A stretch of DNA of 43,621 nt, taken from JAUWVG01 sp964633715. GTDB taxonomy: Bacteria; Acidobacteriota; Aminicenantia; Aminicenantales; Aminicenantaceae. The position numbers were made by a program, and so were the translations under genes. The DNA lies in NCBI GenBank assembly GCA_964633715.1, contig CAZWHQ010000039.1, positions 1 to 43,621 of the forward strand, written 5' to 3'. The notes under the pieces are model-generated. The model did not search any database, was not told the origin of the DNA, and was given only the letters and a program-made list of their open reading frames with translations. Shown here one piece after another: positions 15,799-24,353 of the stretch; the first letter of the stretch is position 1, and every line of letters starts with the position of its first letter.

Positions 15799-18700
15799 TC
15801 ATGTGTGGATTCCTTTGTCGCCCGAATCCTCGGCCCGGGCTGGCACCGCCGCATCGATCTGGCAAAAGATCTCTTCATCAGTGTAGTGCTGTAAAACAAT
15901 GGCATTGGTTGGACACTTTGCATTACAGAGACCATCGCCCTTACAGAGAATTGGATTCACCCAGGCCTTTTTGCCTTTGGGTGTCTCACGAAACTCTATG
16001 GCACCGTACGTACAAGCTGTGATACACGCTCCACACGATACACAATCACGCTCTCGTACCTCACAAACAGAGCCGGAGACTGTGACTGTATCCAAAGAAA
16101 GGAGAGTGATGGCCCGCCCGGCAGCTCCATAAGCCTGACTAATTGTTTCAGAAATATGCTTGGGGTAGTGCGCTGTCCCACACAAGAAAACCCCCTCCGC
16201 AGCAAAGTCCACAGGCCTTAATTTTACATGGGCTTCCTGAAAGAACCCATCTGGGCTCAAGGGGGCCTTGAACAACCGCGCTATGTCCCGGCTTCCCGTC
16301 GAGGGAACAACTGCAGCGGACAGGACAAGAAAATCGGCATCCAACACAAGCCTCTGGCCCAAAATGGGATCAGGAACTTTGATCCGTAAAACAGGTTTGC
16401 CCTCCGATGTGGCAGGTTCCACCTGGGGTTTGTTATCCGGCTCCCAGCGAATGAATGTGACATCTTTATCCGCGGCCTCACGATAATAATCCTCGGCAAA
16501 TCCATAGGTTCTCATATCCCGGAAGAGAATATAGATGTCCATCTTTGGATTTATCTTTTTGAGTTTCAAGGAGTTTTTTATGGCCTGGTTGCAGCATATG
16601 CGGGAGCAATAATTTCTATCTTCCTGCCTGCAGCCAACACATTGGATCATCACCAAACTTTGGGAGTTAATCAGGCTTTTTTCGCCCTTGGTGATCTGTT
16701 CCTCCAATTCCAGCTGAGTCAGTACCCTTTCATCTTCCCCATAGAGATATTCAGTGGGACTATACTCGTCTGCACCTGTAGCGAGAATGGCCGCCCCATG
16801 GTTTATCTTTTTGATCCTCCCTTCGGATTTTACGGCCGTGACAAAATTGCCCACATAACCGGAAACATCTGTAATCGTCGCATCATGGGAGACATGGATC
16901 AAAGGGTGTCGATAAACTTTGCCGATAAGATCATTCAGATAGGCCTGAACATCCAGCCCTTCAAGAGTGGAAAAAATTCTTCGCGCCACCCCCCCCAAAT
17001 CTGTTTCTTTTTCCACCAGATGAACCTCAAATCCCTGGTTGGCTAAGGCCAGGGCACTTGTCATTCCTGCCAGGCCTCCTCCGACTACCAGGCCCGTTTT
17101 ATTGACGGGCAGATCAAATTCCTGCAGAGGCTCCAGATTAAGTGTACGGGCAACCGACATCCGGACGATATCCTTGGCCTTCTCAGTGGCTTCTTCCTTC
17201 TGTTTAGAATGGACCCATGAGCAGTGTTCTCTGATATTTGCCATATCAAAGAAATATTGATTAATCCCTCCTTCACGACATGTGTCCCTAAATAGAGGCT
17301 CATGTGTCCTGGGCGTACAGGCAGCCACAACCACACGATTGAGCCTTTTTTCCCGGATGGTGTTGGATATTTGCTCGGCCGCATCGGTCGAACAAATAAA
17401 GAGACCCTCTTCAGCATGGACAACATTGTCTAGTGTGGTGGAATATTCAACAACAGAAGGGATATCTACAACTCTTCCGATATTAGCTCCGCAGTGACAC
17501 GCAAAGACACCAACTCTGGGCTCCTCTTCCGAGACATCCCTTTCCGGAGGATAGATCCTGTCTCTGGCCAGCTTCCCTTTCCGGTAATCAAGCAGATCCC
17601 CACAAAGCGCTCCAGCCCCGCTGGCGGTTACAACCGACTCAGGGATATCCATAGGGCCAAGGAAGGCCCCGCTGGCATAAATTCCAGGCCTGGTCGTCTC
17701 CATTGGATTTGTTGGATTGGTTTCACAGAATCCTTGAGGATTGAGCCCAATGCCAAATTTATCAGCCAGCTCCTCGACATCTGCAGGAGGATTCAATCCA
17801 ACCCCCAATACTACCAGATCAAATTCTTCTTCCTTTACTCCATCCTCGTTGGTCGCATATCGTATGGTAACATTTTTTGTTTCAGGGATCTCCTTTCCTA
17901 TCGATACGTAGCTTCTAATAAATGTTACTCCTGGAAGTTTCTCTGCTCTTTGGTAGAATCGCTCGAAATCCTTGCCAAAAGATCGTATATCGTTATGGAA
18001 TATTGTCGCCTGCATGTCCGTAACATGGTCCTTTGCCAAAATCACCTGCTTCTGGATATAGGAACAGCAAACCGCGGAACAATAGCTGTTTCCGCCTGGG
18101 ATCACCTCCCTGGAACCAACGCAGTGAATCCAGGCGATTTTTTGGGGATGTTGTTTATCCGAGGGGCGCAATATCTCACCTTCGTGTGGGCCTGTTGCAC
18201 AGAGGAGCCGTTCAAAGTCTAGACTGGTAACCACATTCTCCATTGTTCCATATCCATAGTCGCCCCGGAGCTGAGGATCAAAAGTCTCATAACCCGGCGA
18301 CAGGACAATGGCCCCCACCTTGATCTCTACCCTCTCTGCCTTTTGATGAAGATCTATAGCATTGTGCTTACAGACTCCCTGGCAGATCATACATTTTTTG
18401 TCTTTGAGAAAAAGGCAGTTTTCATCTATATACGTCACCAGAGGAACGGCTTGAGAGAAGTATATATGGATAGCCTTGTTCGTCGACAAGTTTTGATTAA
18501 ACGGATCAGGGACATTAACCGGACAATACTCTGCACAGACCGTACAACCAATGCATTTGTTCTCCAGAACGTATCTGGGCTTTTTAACCAGGGTGACCGT
18601 GAAGTCTCCTGCTTCCCCTTCTACGCTGTCAACTTCAGTATAAGTTAAAATCTCTATATTGGGATTCCTGTCACATTCAATAAATTTGGGAGATTCGATA

Positions 18701-18918
18701 CACATGGAGCAGTCATTCGTGGGAAAGGTCTTATCAAGCTGGGCCATTTTACCGCCGATAGTAGGTGATTTATCGATCAAGTATACTTTAAAACCGGCCG
18801 TAGCCATGTCAAGAGCAGCTTGAATACCGCTGATTCCTCCCCCAACAACTAAAACATCTCCAAAATTTTTGTCCGTTAGCCCATTTGCCAATTGTCCCTG
18901 AACAGCTTCTTTATCCAA
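15799..18918 (-). CDS. bamE: BamE-like double HdrA flavoprotein
   Basis: A 1039-residue tandem HdrA. The first half has the FAD fold (VVGGGISG near residue 25), the HdrA-specific CSMCIESPKFIEC cysteines, CIGCTVCAEYCP, and a CVGSRE...CSAVCC segment. The second half restarts near 475 with FACHCGANI. It has a second FAD fold (VVGGGLAG near 615), CVGCRQEDRNYCSRICC, and a C-terminal two-cluster ferredoxin (CVSCGACITAC and CNAKCP). HdrA-type FAD is the proposed site of electron bifurcation, and BamE of Geobacter is of similar size. The start appears to be TTG with GAGG 10 nt upstream. It is in the same frame as bamD, separated by one TGA and four codons. It is the central electron hub of the complex. 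Confidence 0.87.
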   Translation of the reverse strand: MDKEAVQGQLANGLTDKNFGDVLVVGGGISGIQAALDMATAGFKVYLIDKSPTIGGKMAQLDKTFPTNDCSMCIESPKFIECDRNPNIEILTYTEVDSVEGEAGDFTVTLVKKPRYVLENKCIGCTVCAEYCPVNVPDPFNQNLSTNKAIHIYFSQAVPLVTYIDENCLFLKDKKCMICQGVCKHNAIDLHQKAERVEIKVGAIVLSPGYETFDPQLRGDYGYGTMENVVTSLDFERLLCATGPHEGEILRPSDKQHPQKIAWIHCVGSREVIPGGNSYCSAVCCSYIQKQVILAKDHVTDMQATIFHNDIRSFGKDFERFYQRAEKLPGVTFIRSYVSIGKEIPETKNVTIRYATNEDGVKEEEFDLVVLGVGLNPPADVEELADKFGIGLNPQGFCETNPTNPMETTRPGIYASGAFLGPMDIPESVVTASGAGALCGDLLDYRKGKLARDRIYPPERDVSEEEPRVGVFACHCGANIGRVVDIPSVVEYSTTLDNVVHAEEGLFICSTDAAEQISNTIREKRLNRVVVAACTPRTHEPLFRDTCREGGINQYFFDMANIREHCSWVHSKQKEEATEKAKDIVRMSVARTLNLEPLQEFDLPVNKTGLVVGGGLAGMTSALALANQGFEVHLVEKETDLGGVARRIFSTLEGLDVQAYLNDLIGKVYRHPLIHVSHDATITDVSGYVGNFVTAVKSEGRIKKINHGAAILATGADEYSPTEYLYGEDERVLTQLELEEQITKGEKSLINSQSLVMIQCVGCRQEDRNYCSRICCNQAIKNSLKLKKINPKMDIYILFRDMRTYGFAEDYYREAADKDVTFIRWEPDNKPQVEPATSEGKPVLRIKVPDPILGQRLVLDADFLVLSAAVVPSTGSRDIARLFKAPLSPDGFFQEAHVKLRPVDFAAEGVFLCGTAHYPKHISETISQAYGAAGRAITLLSLDTVTVSGSVCEVRERDCVSCGACITACTYGAIEFRETPKGKKAWVNPILCKGDGLCNAKCPTNAIVLQHYTDEEIFCQIDAAVPARAEDSGDKGIHT

Positions 18919-18930
18919 TTCTCGATGACC

Positions 18931-20109
18931 TCATTGTGTTTCTTCGGCTTGCTCAAGGACTTCCCAAATAATCTCTGTAATGTCCTTAACCTCGATGGCC
19001 GCACTCTCCGGCAGGCTTAGTCGGCTTTCCTCAAAATTTGTAATGCAGTATGGACAGGACGTCACCAGAACTTCAGCTCCGACCGAAAGAGCCTGGTCCA
19101 CCCTGAGATCGGAGAATCTTTCTTTTTTTAGTGTTTCCATCCAGATTCGCCCTCCTCCCCCTCCGCAACAGAGACTCTCCTCCCTCGATTCAGCCATCTC
19201 GATCAGCTCTAAACCCGGTATCTTATTTAACACCTCTCTGGGTTCGTCGTAGATGCCATTGTGCCGGCCCAAATAGCATGGATCATGATAGGTCACTTTC
19301 TTTTTATATTCCTTGGAAAAATTAAGCTTTCCCTCATAAATGAGTTCGAGCATATATTGGGAAATATGGACCACCTCAAAATTTACCATAAATTCGGGAT
19401 ACTCGTTTTTGAACGTGTGAAAGCAGTGAGGGGAAGACACAAGGATTTTCTTTACTCCATTTTCAATAAACGTTTTTATGTTTTCCCTGGCCAGGCGTCT
19501 GAATAATTCCTCATCTCCGGTCTTGCGGATACTTTCTCCACAGCAACTTTCTTTGGAACCCAATATCCCAAAATCAACTCCCGCCAGGTTGAGGATATTG
19601 GATGTGGCTCTGGCTACTTTTATCAACCTCGGATCATAACAGAGATAGCAGCCGGAAAAATACAAATAATCCATTCCCTCGGAAAAGGTCTTGACAGAAA
19701 AACCTTCCGCCCACTCCGCTCTTTTTTCCCGCGGTTCATTAAAGGGATTGCCTTCGTTTTTAAGGCTTGTGCTTACAGCGGATACTGGTTTAGCACACGG
19801 AGGAAAAACACCGTATTCCGTAGCTATCCTGCGCAAGGATACACCTGATTCTATCTGTTTTACGTCCCTGGGACACTGCTGGGGGCATATTCCGCAGGTC
19901 GTGCACAACCACATGTCCTCAGCTTCTATCTCTGTCAATCCAAAGGCAGCCTGTCGGACAATCTTGCGCATGCTAAAGGATTTAACCCTGTTCCAGGGAC
20001 AAACGGTATCACATAATCCGCACTGATAGCATAGTTTAAATGCTTCTCCACCACATTCTTTAATGACGTCTATAATTTCCTTGGAAGGGGCAACTGTCTT
20101 CAAACTCAA
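18931..20109 (-). CDS. bamD: BamD-like HdrD/HdrB-type iron-sulfur subunit
   Basis: A 392-residue protein that combines an HdrC-like ferredoxin part with two CCG domains. The ferredoxin motifs are CYQCGLCDTVCP and CTTCGICPQQCP. The first CCG domain has CYLC, SCCGES and PHC; the second has DPCYLGRHNG, LCCGGGGG and CPYC. CCG domains bind unusual iron-sulfur clusters in heterodisulfide reductase; here the protein would carry electrons between BamE and BamC. I set the start at a TTG one base after the bamC stop, with AGAGGA 5 nt upstream. A longer TTG-started frame would overlap bamC by 59 nt and add a basic, non-homologous tail. Identity as bamD rests on its neighbours. Confidence 0.85.
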   Translation of the reverse strand: MSLKTVAPSKEIIDVIKECGGEAFKLCYQCGLCDTVCPWNRVKSFSMRKIVRQAAFGLTEIEAEDMWLCTTCGICPQQCPRDVKQIESGVSLRRIATEYGVFPPCAKPVSAVSTSLKNEGNPFNEPREKRAEWAEGFSVKTFSEGMDYLYFSGCYLCYDPRLIKVARATSNILNLAGVDFGILGSKESCCGESIRKTGDEELFRRLARENIKTFIENGVKKILVSSPHCFHTFKNEYPEFMVNFEVVHISQYMLELIYEGKLNFSKEYKKKVTYHDPCYLGRHNGIYDEPREVLNKIPGLELIEMAESREESLCCGGGGGRIWMETLKKERFSDLRVDQALSVGAEVLVTSCPYCITNFEESRLSLPESAAIEVKDITEIIWEVLEQAEETQ

Positions 20110-20110
20110 T

Positions 20111-20707
20111 TCAATCCTCTTCTTTCGCCTTCTGTTTGGAGCCCTTCTTTGACATTGACAATCGGGCAAATGAATCCAATATCTTTTGTAATCCGTATTT
20201 ATTTTCTAGAGATTCTAATGCAATTTCCAGTTCCTCCCGTTTCTCCTCTTCTACCACATCAACTTCCTTTTCTTCGTAAGTTAAAGCATCAGCTATACAC
20301 CATTGAACACACATCGGCTTTTCCAATGGAGGATCGCTTTCACACATATCGCATTTCAGCGGGAGGCCGGAATCTGGTTCCTTAAAAATATCCCTGGACG
20401 GACAGGACACTCCGCAGAAGCTGCACTCATCATATTCCTTTTCATTAATCGTATACGTATGTCTGCCAGTACATTCGGCTGGAGTATAATCACCAGCACG
20501 GATCGGGACATAAACATCTCTCAGAGGCTCATGAATCACTCGGATACGAGACCTCGCTGGATTATTGCTGCTGTATTTTGGCACAGCGTGAAAGGCAGAG
20601 CAGATGACCTCACATGCCCTGCAACCATTACATTTATCAAGATCAACTTTTATTATTTTGGTTAATTTCTTTTTTTTCTCACCCACAACAGCACCCTTCT
20701 CCGGCAT
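20111..20707 (-). CDS. bamC: BamC-like electron-transfer iron-sulfur subunit
   Basis: A 198-residue ferredoxin-type protein of the HybA/DMSO-reductase B style. Its cysteine groups are CNGCRACEVICSAFH near residue 26, CSFCGVSC near 95, and CDMC...CVQWC near 118-135, enough for three [4Fe-4S] clusters. The C-terminal 50 residues are charged and probably helical (ending KKGSKQKAKEED). In the solved Geobacter BamBC structure, BamC feeds electrons to the tungsten subunit. The ATG overlaps the bamB stop by one base (TAATG), with GGAGAAG upstream, which fits a one-to-one heterodimer with BamB. Confidence 0.87.
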   Translation of the reverse strand: MPEKGAVVGEKKKKLTKIIKVDLDKCNGCRACEVICSAFHAVPKYSSNNPARSRIRVIHEPLRDVYVPIRAGDYTPAECTGRHTYTINEKEYDECSFCGVSCPSRDIFKEPDSGLPLKCDMCESDPPLEKPMCVQWCIADALTYEEKEVDVVEEEKREELEIALESLENKYGLQKILDSFARLSMSKKGSKQKAKEED

Positions 20708-22671
20708 TATTTCTTCTCCGCCAGGATTCCCCTCTGTACAAAATCTTCACTCACAAATTCCAAGCCCAATTCATGTAAAGATTTTTTCGTAGGAATCCCC
20801 TCTTTGTTCCACCCTTTGAGTTTGTAGTATTCATCTAAAAGCTTCTTTTCAAGTTCAGGAAATCTTTTTTTCCAATGGTTCTCTGGAGGTTTCTCATCTT
20901 TTCTCCTCATGCCTCTTCTTATATTAATGGCGCGCACTAATGTACGGTACCTCTTTGAGGCTTGAGTGAGTTGGGATTCATCCATTTCAATCCCGGCCCC
21001 TGAAGAGATAAATTTCGGGTAATTGTGAATATGATAGGGGGGTTTCAGGGGAAATGAAGATAAACCTGAGCACATCCCGAGTGCATCATCGATGTAGTGC
21101 ATTCTCTCCTGCCAATCTACGATATCACAACACATTTCAACAGTTGGATAATAGGGAAATGAATTTTCTCCCCGGAACTCCCAATCCAGAAAATACTGCT
21201 TGAACTTATCATTTGGGACCTGGATCCAATCCTTCACGAACTCTTCTCTTTCCTCTCTTGTAGGAAAAGGCATTTGGGGAAACTGCCCTTCTATTTGGGT
21301 AATATTGATCTTCTCCCCTGTAGAATACATCAGGAAATAGATGGGATTCAGCATGGACAGTTTGAGAGGCAGCTGTTCATGTTTTTTAATATTGTTATGA
21401 GCGTATTCCTCTGCGCCCTTACCAATCTCCTTGGCTGCCCAATAAGTTCCATTGGCCAGGATATCACCTATGCCTTTCCTCCGGACAATTTTGTCAAGCA
21501 ACCAATAAAATCTCTCTTCATTATCGGCCGGCAGTCCGGGCATATCCTTTTTTGTTAAAATGTCATTTTCATAGAGTTCGAGGGCAAAAGCCATGACTTG
21601 TGGAGTTGAAAAAGCATCAACCCCATACTCGGTGGCACGCTGAGCTATTTTTAATCCAAAATCAAGGTCTGACATGGCGGCCATTGTGTATGTCAGTTTC
21701 GAGAAGCATTTCATCATGTATGTTTGAAGTCCTGGTATGGAAATTGTTGCCCCGCATTTCATCGGACAGTTATAACAACTGATGAGCCGCGTTCGTGCAT
21801 TTTCCATCGTCTCTGTCCATTTCTTTTCGACTTCCTCAGTCCAAAAGTCTTTTCTGCGGAGGCGGGAATTTCCCCACATGAAACTCTCGGTGTGCCACTT
21901 TTCATCATGGATTCTCATCTCCTGCGGAGATCCAAGCCCGGCCAAAATGGGCATAACCCCGGGAATTGGATTATCTTCTCTGACTTTTATATATTCCAGC
22001 ACCTCATTGCAGAGAGAAAGGAATTCCTCCGGTTGGGCAACATTAACATCCCCCGTTCCCCGGACAGCAATAGCCTTTAATCCCTTGTCTCCCATAACGG
22101 CACCAATTCCACCACGGCTGGCACTTGACCGCCCCTGTTCGATAGAAGCAAAATACACCCTGTTTTCACCCGCCAGTCCAATGGCTGCCACCTGCGCTTT
22201 CGGCTCATTCAGCTCCTGTCGAATGAGTTCTTCAGTTTCTATGGCACCTTTTCCCTTCAGATAAGCGGCATCACGAATTTCGACTTTGCCGTTGTTGATC
22301 CACAAATAGACCAAATTGGGGGATTTACCGCTAAAAATCACTTTATCATAACCAGCATACTTCAATTCCGGTGCCCAAAATCCGCCCATCATTGAAAAGG
22401 CCATGAGCTTGGTTTGAGGAGAAATCGTAGAAACAATGGTACGATTGCAGCCAGTGGCTGGTGTTCCGCATAATAGACCGGCGGCAAATATGAGCAGATT
22501 ATCAGGAGAAAAAGGATCAACTTCAGGGGGAATCCTGTCCCATAATATTTTGGCGTTTGTACCGAGCCCCCCAAGATAAAGCTCGGTTTCCTTTGGGTCT
22601 GTTGCTGCCCTCTCAATGCTTCCCCGGCTAAGATCAACTTCTAAATTAAATCCCGTCTCTGCGTACCTCAT
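20707..22671 (-). CDS. bamB: Tungsten-dependent aromatic acyl-CoA reductase catalytic subunit (BamB-like)
   Basis: A 654-residue member of the aldehyde:ferredoxin oxidoreductase (AOR) family, the length of Geobacter BamB. The [4Fe-4S] ligands are C299-x2-C302-x3-C306 and C534 (LGMCSG). The residues I recall as the BamB active site occur at the same numbers: Glu251, His255, Glu257, His260, and Cys322 as the tungsten ligand. BamB reduces benzoyl-CoA to a cyclic dienoyl-CoA at a tungsten bis-metallopterin centre. The N-terminus (RYAETGFNLEVDLSRG) is also BamB-like and unlike plain AORs. The ATG overlaps the stop of the regulator gene by 4 nt. The true substrate could be another aromatic or cyclic acyl-CoA, because bamA/bamR/bamQ-type downstream enzymes are not in this window. 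Confidence 0.88.
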   Translation of the reverse strand: MRYAETGFNLEVDLSRGSIERAATDPKETELYLGGLGTNAKILWDRIPPEVDPFSPDNLLIFAAGLLCGTPATGCNRTIVSTISPQTKLMAFSMMGGFWAPELKYAGYDKVIFSGKSPNLVYLWINNGKVEIRDAAYLKGKGAIETEELIRQELNEPKAQVAAIGLAGENRVYFASIEQGRSSASRGGIGAVMGDKGLKAIAVRGTGDVNVAQPEEFLSLCNEVLEYIKVREDNPIPGVMPILAGLGSPQEMRIHDEKWHTESFMWGNSRLRRKDFWTEEVEKKWTETMENARTRLISCYNCPMKCGATISIPGLQTYMMKCFSKLTYTMAAMSDLDFGLKIAQRATEYGVDAFSTPQVMAFALELYENDILTKKDMPGLPADNEERFYWLLDKIVRRKGIGDILANGTYWAAKEIGKGAEEYAHNNIKKHEQLPLKLSMLNPIYFLMYSTGEKINITQIEGQFPQMPFPTREEREEFVKDWIQVPNDKFKQYFLDWEFRGENSFPYYPTVEMCCDIVDWQERMHYIDDALGMCSGLSSFPLKPPYHIHNYPKFISSGAGIEMDESQLTQASKRYRTLVRAINIRRGMRRKDEKPPENHWKKRFPELEKKLLDEYYKLKGWNKEGIPTKKSLHELGLEFVSEDFVQRGILAEKK

Positions 22672-23351
22672 CTTTTATCCTTCCTTGTAATTTGTCTATC
22701 ATTTTTCAGGTCCTTTTCTAATGGAATCATGTTGAGGATATCAAAACCCAGGGACTTGAAATAGGAAATCATTTCTCCATCGTACCAATTAACCAGCGTT
22801 CTGACTTTTCTGACTTTCTTCCGCTCAAAATGAATAAGGAGTGTCTCTCCCAGTTTCCGTCCAATCCCTCTTCCCTTATAATCAGGGTCAATCCCGAGCA
22901 CCTTAATCCAGCCCGCTTTTTCTGCCAATCCAAATTCCCACAACCGGGCTTCAGCAAATACAAAACCGACCAGTTTTCCATCCATCTCGGCCCCAAGATT
23001 CATCAGCGGATCTCCCTGTTGAATATGGTAAATGGCCGTTTCTTTGAGATAATCCATACGCTTCGGATCTGTCTGGCCGTGTGTCTTTTCGATTTTTTCG
23101 ACAATTCCAAGGATGTTGTCCAGATCATTAATACTCAAGATTCTTGTGGCCACAGAAGTGGATAGTTCTTTCCACAACTTAGAACGTCCCACCTTTTTAA
23201 AATGGACAGATCCACCCGCATGAAGAACTTCCAGATATTTGGCGACGGTATGGCGGGTCAAACCCAGCTTTTGGGCAATTTCTTCAGTCTGGAGGCCAGG
23301 GGGTGCGGATTTTAGGATTTCGAGAATTTGAAGGGGAATATCCTCTTTCAT
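22668..23351 (-). CDS. Winged-helix / GNAT acetyltransferase-domain regulator of the bam-type operon
   Basis: A 227-residue protein from the ATG. Residues about 5-60 are an HTH/winged helix (GLQTEEIAQKLGLTRHTVAKYL). Residues about 85-215 are a GNAT fold with the acetyl-CoA pyrophosphate loop GRGIGRKL and a WIKVLGIDPDY strand before it. It is the first gene of the operon, translationally coupled to bamB (ATGA overlap), and its own start codon sits in a 36-bp palindrome. I infer an autoregulated, acyl-CoA-responsive switch. Direct protein acetylation is possible instead. An in-frame TTG 15 nt upstream is an alternative start but lies inside the palindrome. Confidence 0.78.
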   Translation of the reverse strand: MKEDIPLQILEILKSAPPGLQTEEIAQKLGLTRHTVAKYLEVLHAGGSVHFKKVGRSKLWKELSTSVATRILSINDLDNILGIVEKIEKTHGQTDPKRMDYLKETAIYHIQQGDPLMNLGAEMDGKLVGFVFAEARLWEFGLAEKAGWIKVLGIDPDYKGRGIGRKLGETLLIHFERKKVRKVRTLVNWYDGEMISYFKSLGFDILNMIPLEKDLKNDRQITRKDKR

Positions 23352-23385
23352 GTTTATGGTTACCAATATTGGTTACCATAAACAT
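23350..23385. promoter_or_regulatory. 36-bp near-perfect palindromic operator of the bam-type operon
   Basis: Two 18-bp half sites centred at 23367/23368 are inverted repeats with 17 of 18 positions matching. Each contains GGTTACC, so TGGTTACCA also occurs as a direct repeat. It covers the -10 element, the expected transcription start and the ATG of the regulator gene. A bound dimer or tetramer would block the promoter. The adjacent winged-helix protein is the obvious candidate. Confidence 0.75.
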
Positions 23386-23409
23386 AATTTTTATCAACCT
23401 CTTTGTCAA
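23381..23409 (-). promoter_or_regulatory. Sigma-70 promoter of the regulator-bam operon
   Basis: On the minus strand, a consensus TTGACA (-35, 23404-23409) lies 17 nt from TATGTT (-10, 23381-23386). Transcription would start near 23374, giving a leader of only about 23 nt. The -10 overlaps the palindrome, which suits repression. Confidence 0.7.
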
Positions 23410-23435
23410 GAGCCATTTATTATTTCAGAAGAAAA

Positions 23436-24272
23436 TCAAAACTCCTTTTCGATGCGCTTGATGACCTCATGAATTATCCAATCGGGTGTAGACGCTCCCC
23501 CGGTTACACCGATGATTTCTTTTTTTTTAAACCATTCACTTTTGAGTTCATCTGCAATTTCTATATGTTTTGTTTCAACAATTTCTGAACACAATTTTGC
23601 CAAGCGTCTTGTGTTTCCACTGTTATATCCACCAACTACAATCATCAAGTGAGAATTTTTTGCCAGCTCTTTTGCAGCATTTTGATTTTTTTTTGTGGCA
23701 TTACAAATGGTATTGAAAACTTTTACTTTTTTTGAATGTTTTCTAAGTTCATGAATTATTTTTTTATAATTCTCTTCTGATTGAGTGGTTTGAGCCACTA
23801 CACCAATTTTTTCGAAACTTTCTATTTCTGAGACTTCAGAAATGTCCTCAATAATAATAGGATTTTTCACCCGATCCGCAATCCCTATTATTTCAGGATG
23901 ATTGGCCTCACCAACAATAACAACCTGATAGCCATCACGGCTTAATGATTCTGCAATTTGTTGCACATTCTGTACAAAAGGACAGGTAGCATCTATAACT
24001 GAAATCTCTTTTTTTCTAGCTCTCGCTATCACTGATCTTGGAATACCATGTGCACGGATGATTATTTTTCCTCTCTCGACATCGTCGATAGAATCGATCG
24101 CTACAATTCCCTTCTGCTCAAGCTGAGCAATAACTTGGGGATTATGAATAAGCGGCCCCAATGTATAGACTTTTTCTTCTGTTTTCAAAGCCAGATCGAT
24201 CGCTCTTTTTACTCCAAAACAAAATCCACTGTTTTTTCCTAAAACGACCTTGTGGCGAGAAACAGGTTTCAT
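23436..24272 (-). CDS. ispH: 4-hydroxy-3-methylbut-2-enyl diphosphate reductase (IspH/LytB)
   Basis: A 278-residue cytoplasmic iron-sulfur enzyme, typical for the family. It catalyses the last step of the MEP pathway, reducing HMBPP to IPP and DMAPP. The three cluster cysteines are Cys18 (GFCFGV), Cys97 (ATCPFV) and Cys190 (TICNAT). Substrate residues His43, His75 (RAHG) and His125, the TTQSEENY motif and the GVTGGASTPDW motif are all present. It is transcribed alone, 85 bp upstream of the regulator start and away from other MEP genes. Its promoter region is nearly identical to that of the prenyl diphosphate synthase gene 12 kb away, which suggests joint control of isoprenoid supply. Confidence 0.97.
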   Translation of the reverse strand: MKPVSRHKVVLGKNSGFCFGVKRAIDLALKTEEKVYTLGPLIHNPQVIAQLEQKGIVAIDSIDDVERGKIIIRAHGIPRSVIARARKKEISVIDATCPFVQNVQQIAESLSRDGYQVVIVGEANHPEIIGIADRVKNPIIIEDISEVSEIESFEKIGVVAQTTQSEENYKKIIHELRKHSKKVKVFNTICNATKKNQNAAKELAKNSHLMIVVGGYNSGNTRRLAKLCSEIVETKHIEIADELKSEWFKKKEIIGVTGGASTPDWIIHEVIKRIEKEF

Positions 24273-24324
24273 TGTATTTATTGAGAAGGGTGCAAATATA
24301 GACTTAAAAGCATAGGATACTTAG

Positions 24325-24353
24325 ATTATAAGAAGATTAAAATCGATATGCAA
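24325..24353 (-). promoter_or_regulatory. Promoter of ispH, shared sequence block
   Basis: Minus strand TTGCAT (24348-24353), 17-nt spacer, TATAAT (24325-24330), starting transcription about 46 nt before the ATG. Similarity to the promoter at 36215-36243 continues through the spacer and downstream (44 of 55 aligned positions with a 2-nt gap), far beyond the consensus boxes. Confidence 0.75.

Noticed and set aside
15771..15935. Upstream extension of the BamF-BamG gene to 15935
   Set aside because: The extra 55 residues overlap bamE and do not resemble an MvhD N-terminus; the ATG at 15770 gives the expected domain start.
17494..18222. A 242-codon plus-strand open frame
   Set aside because: Lies antisense within the HdrA-like bamE gene, whose motifs are unmistakable.
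18931..18933. TGA between bamD and bamE as a selenocysteine codon
   Set aside because: It is preceded by a normal C-terminus and followed by a normal N-terminus, not placed in a conserved Cys motif; the BamF domain here uses Cys throughout.
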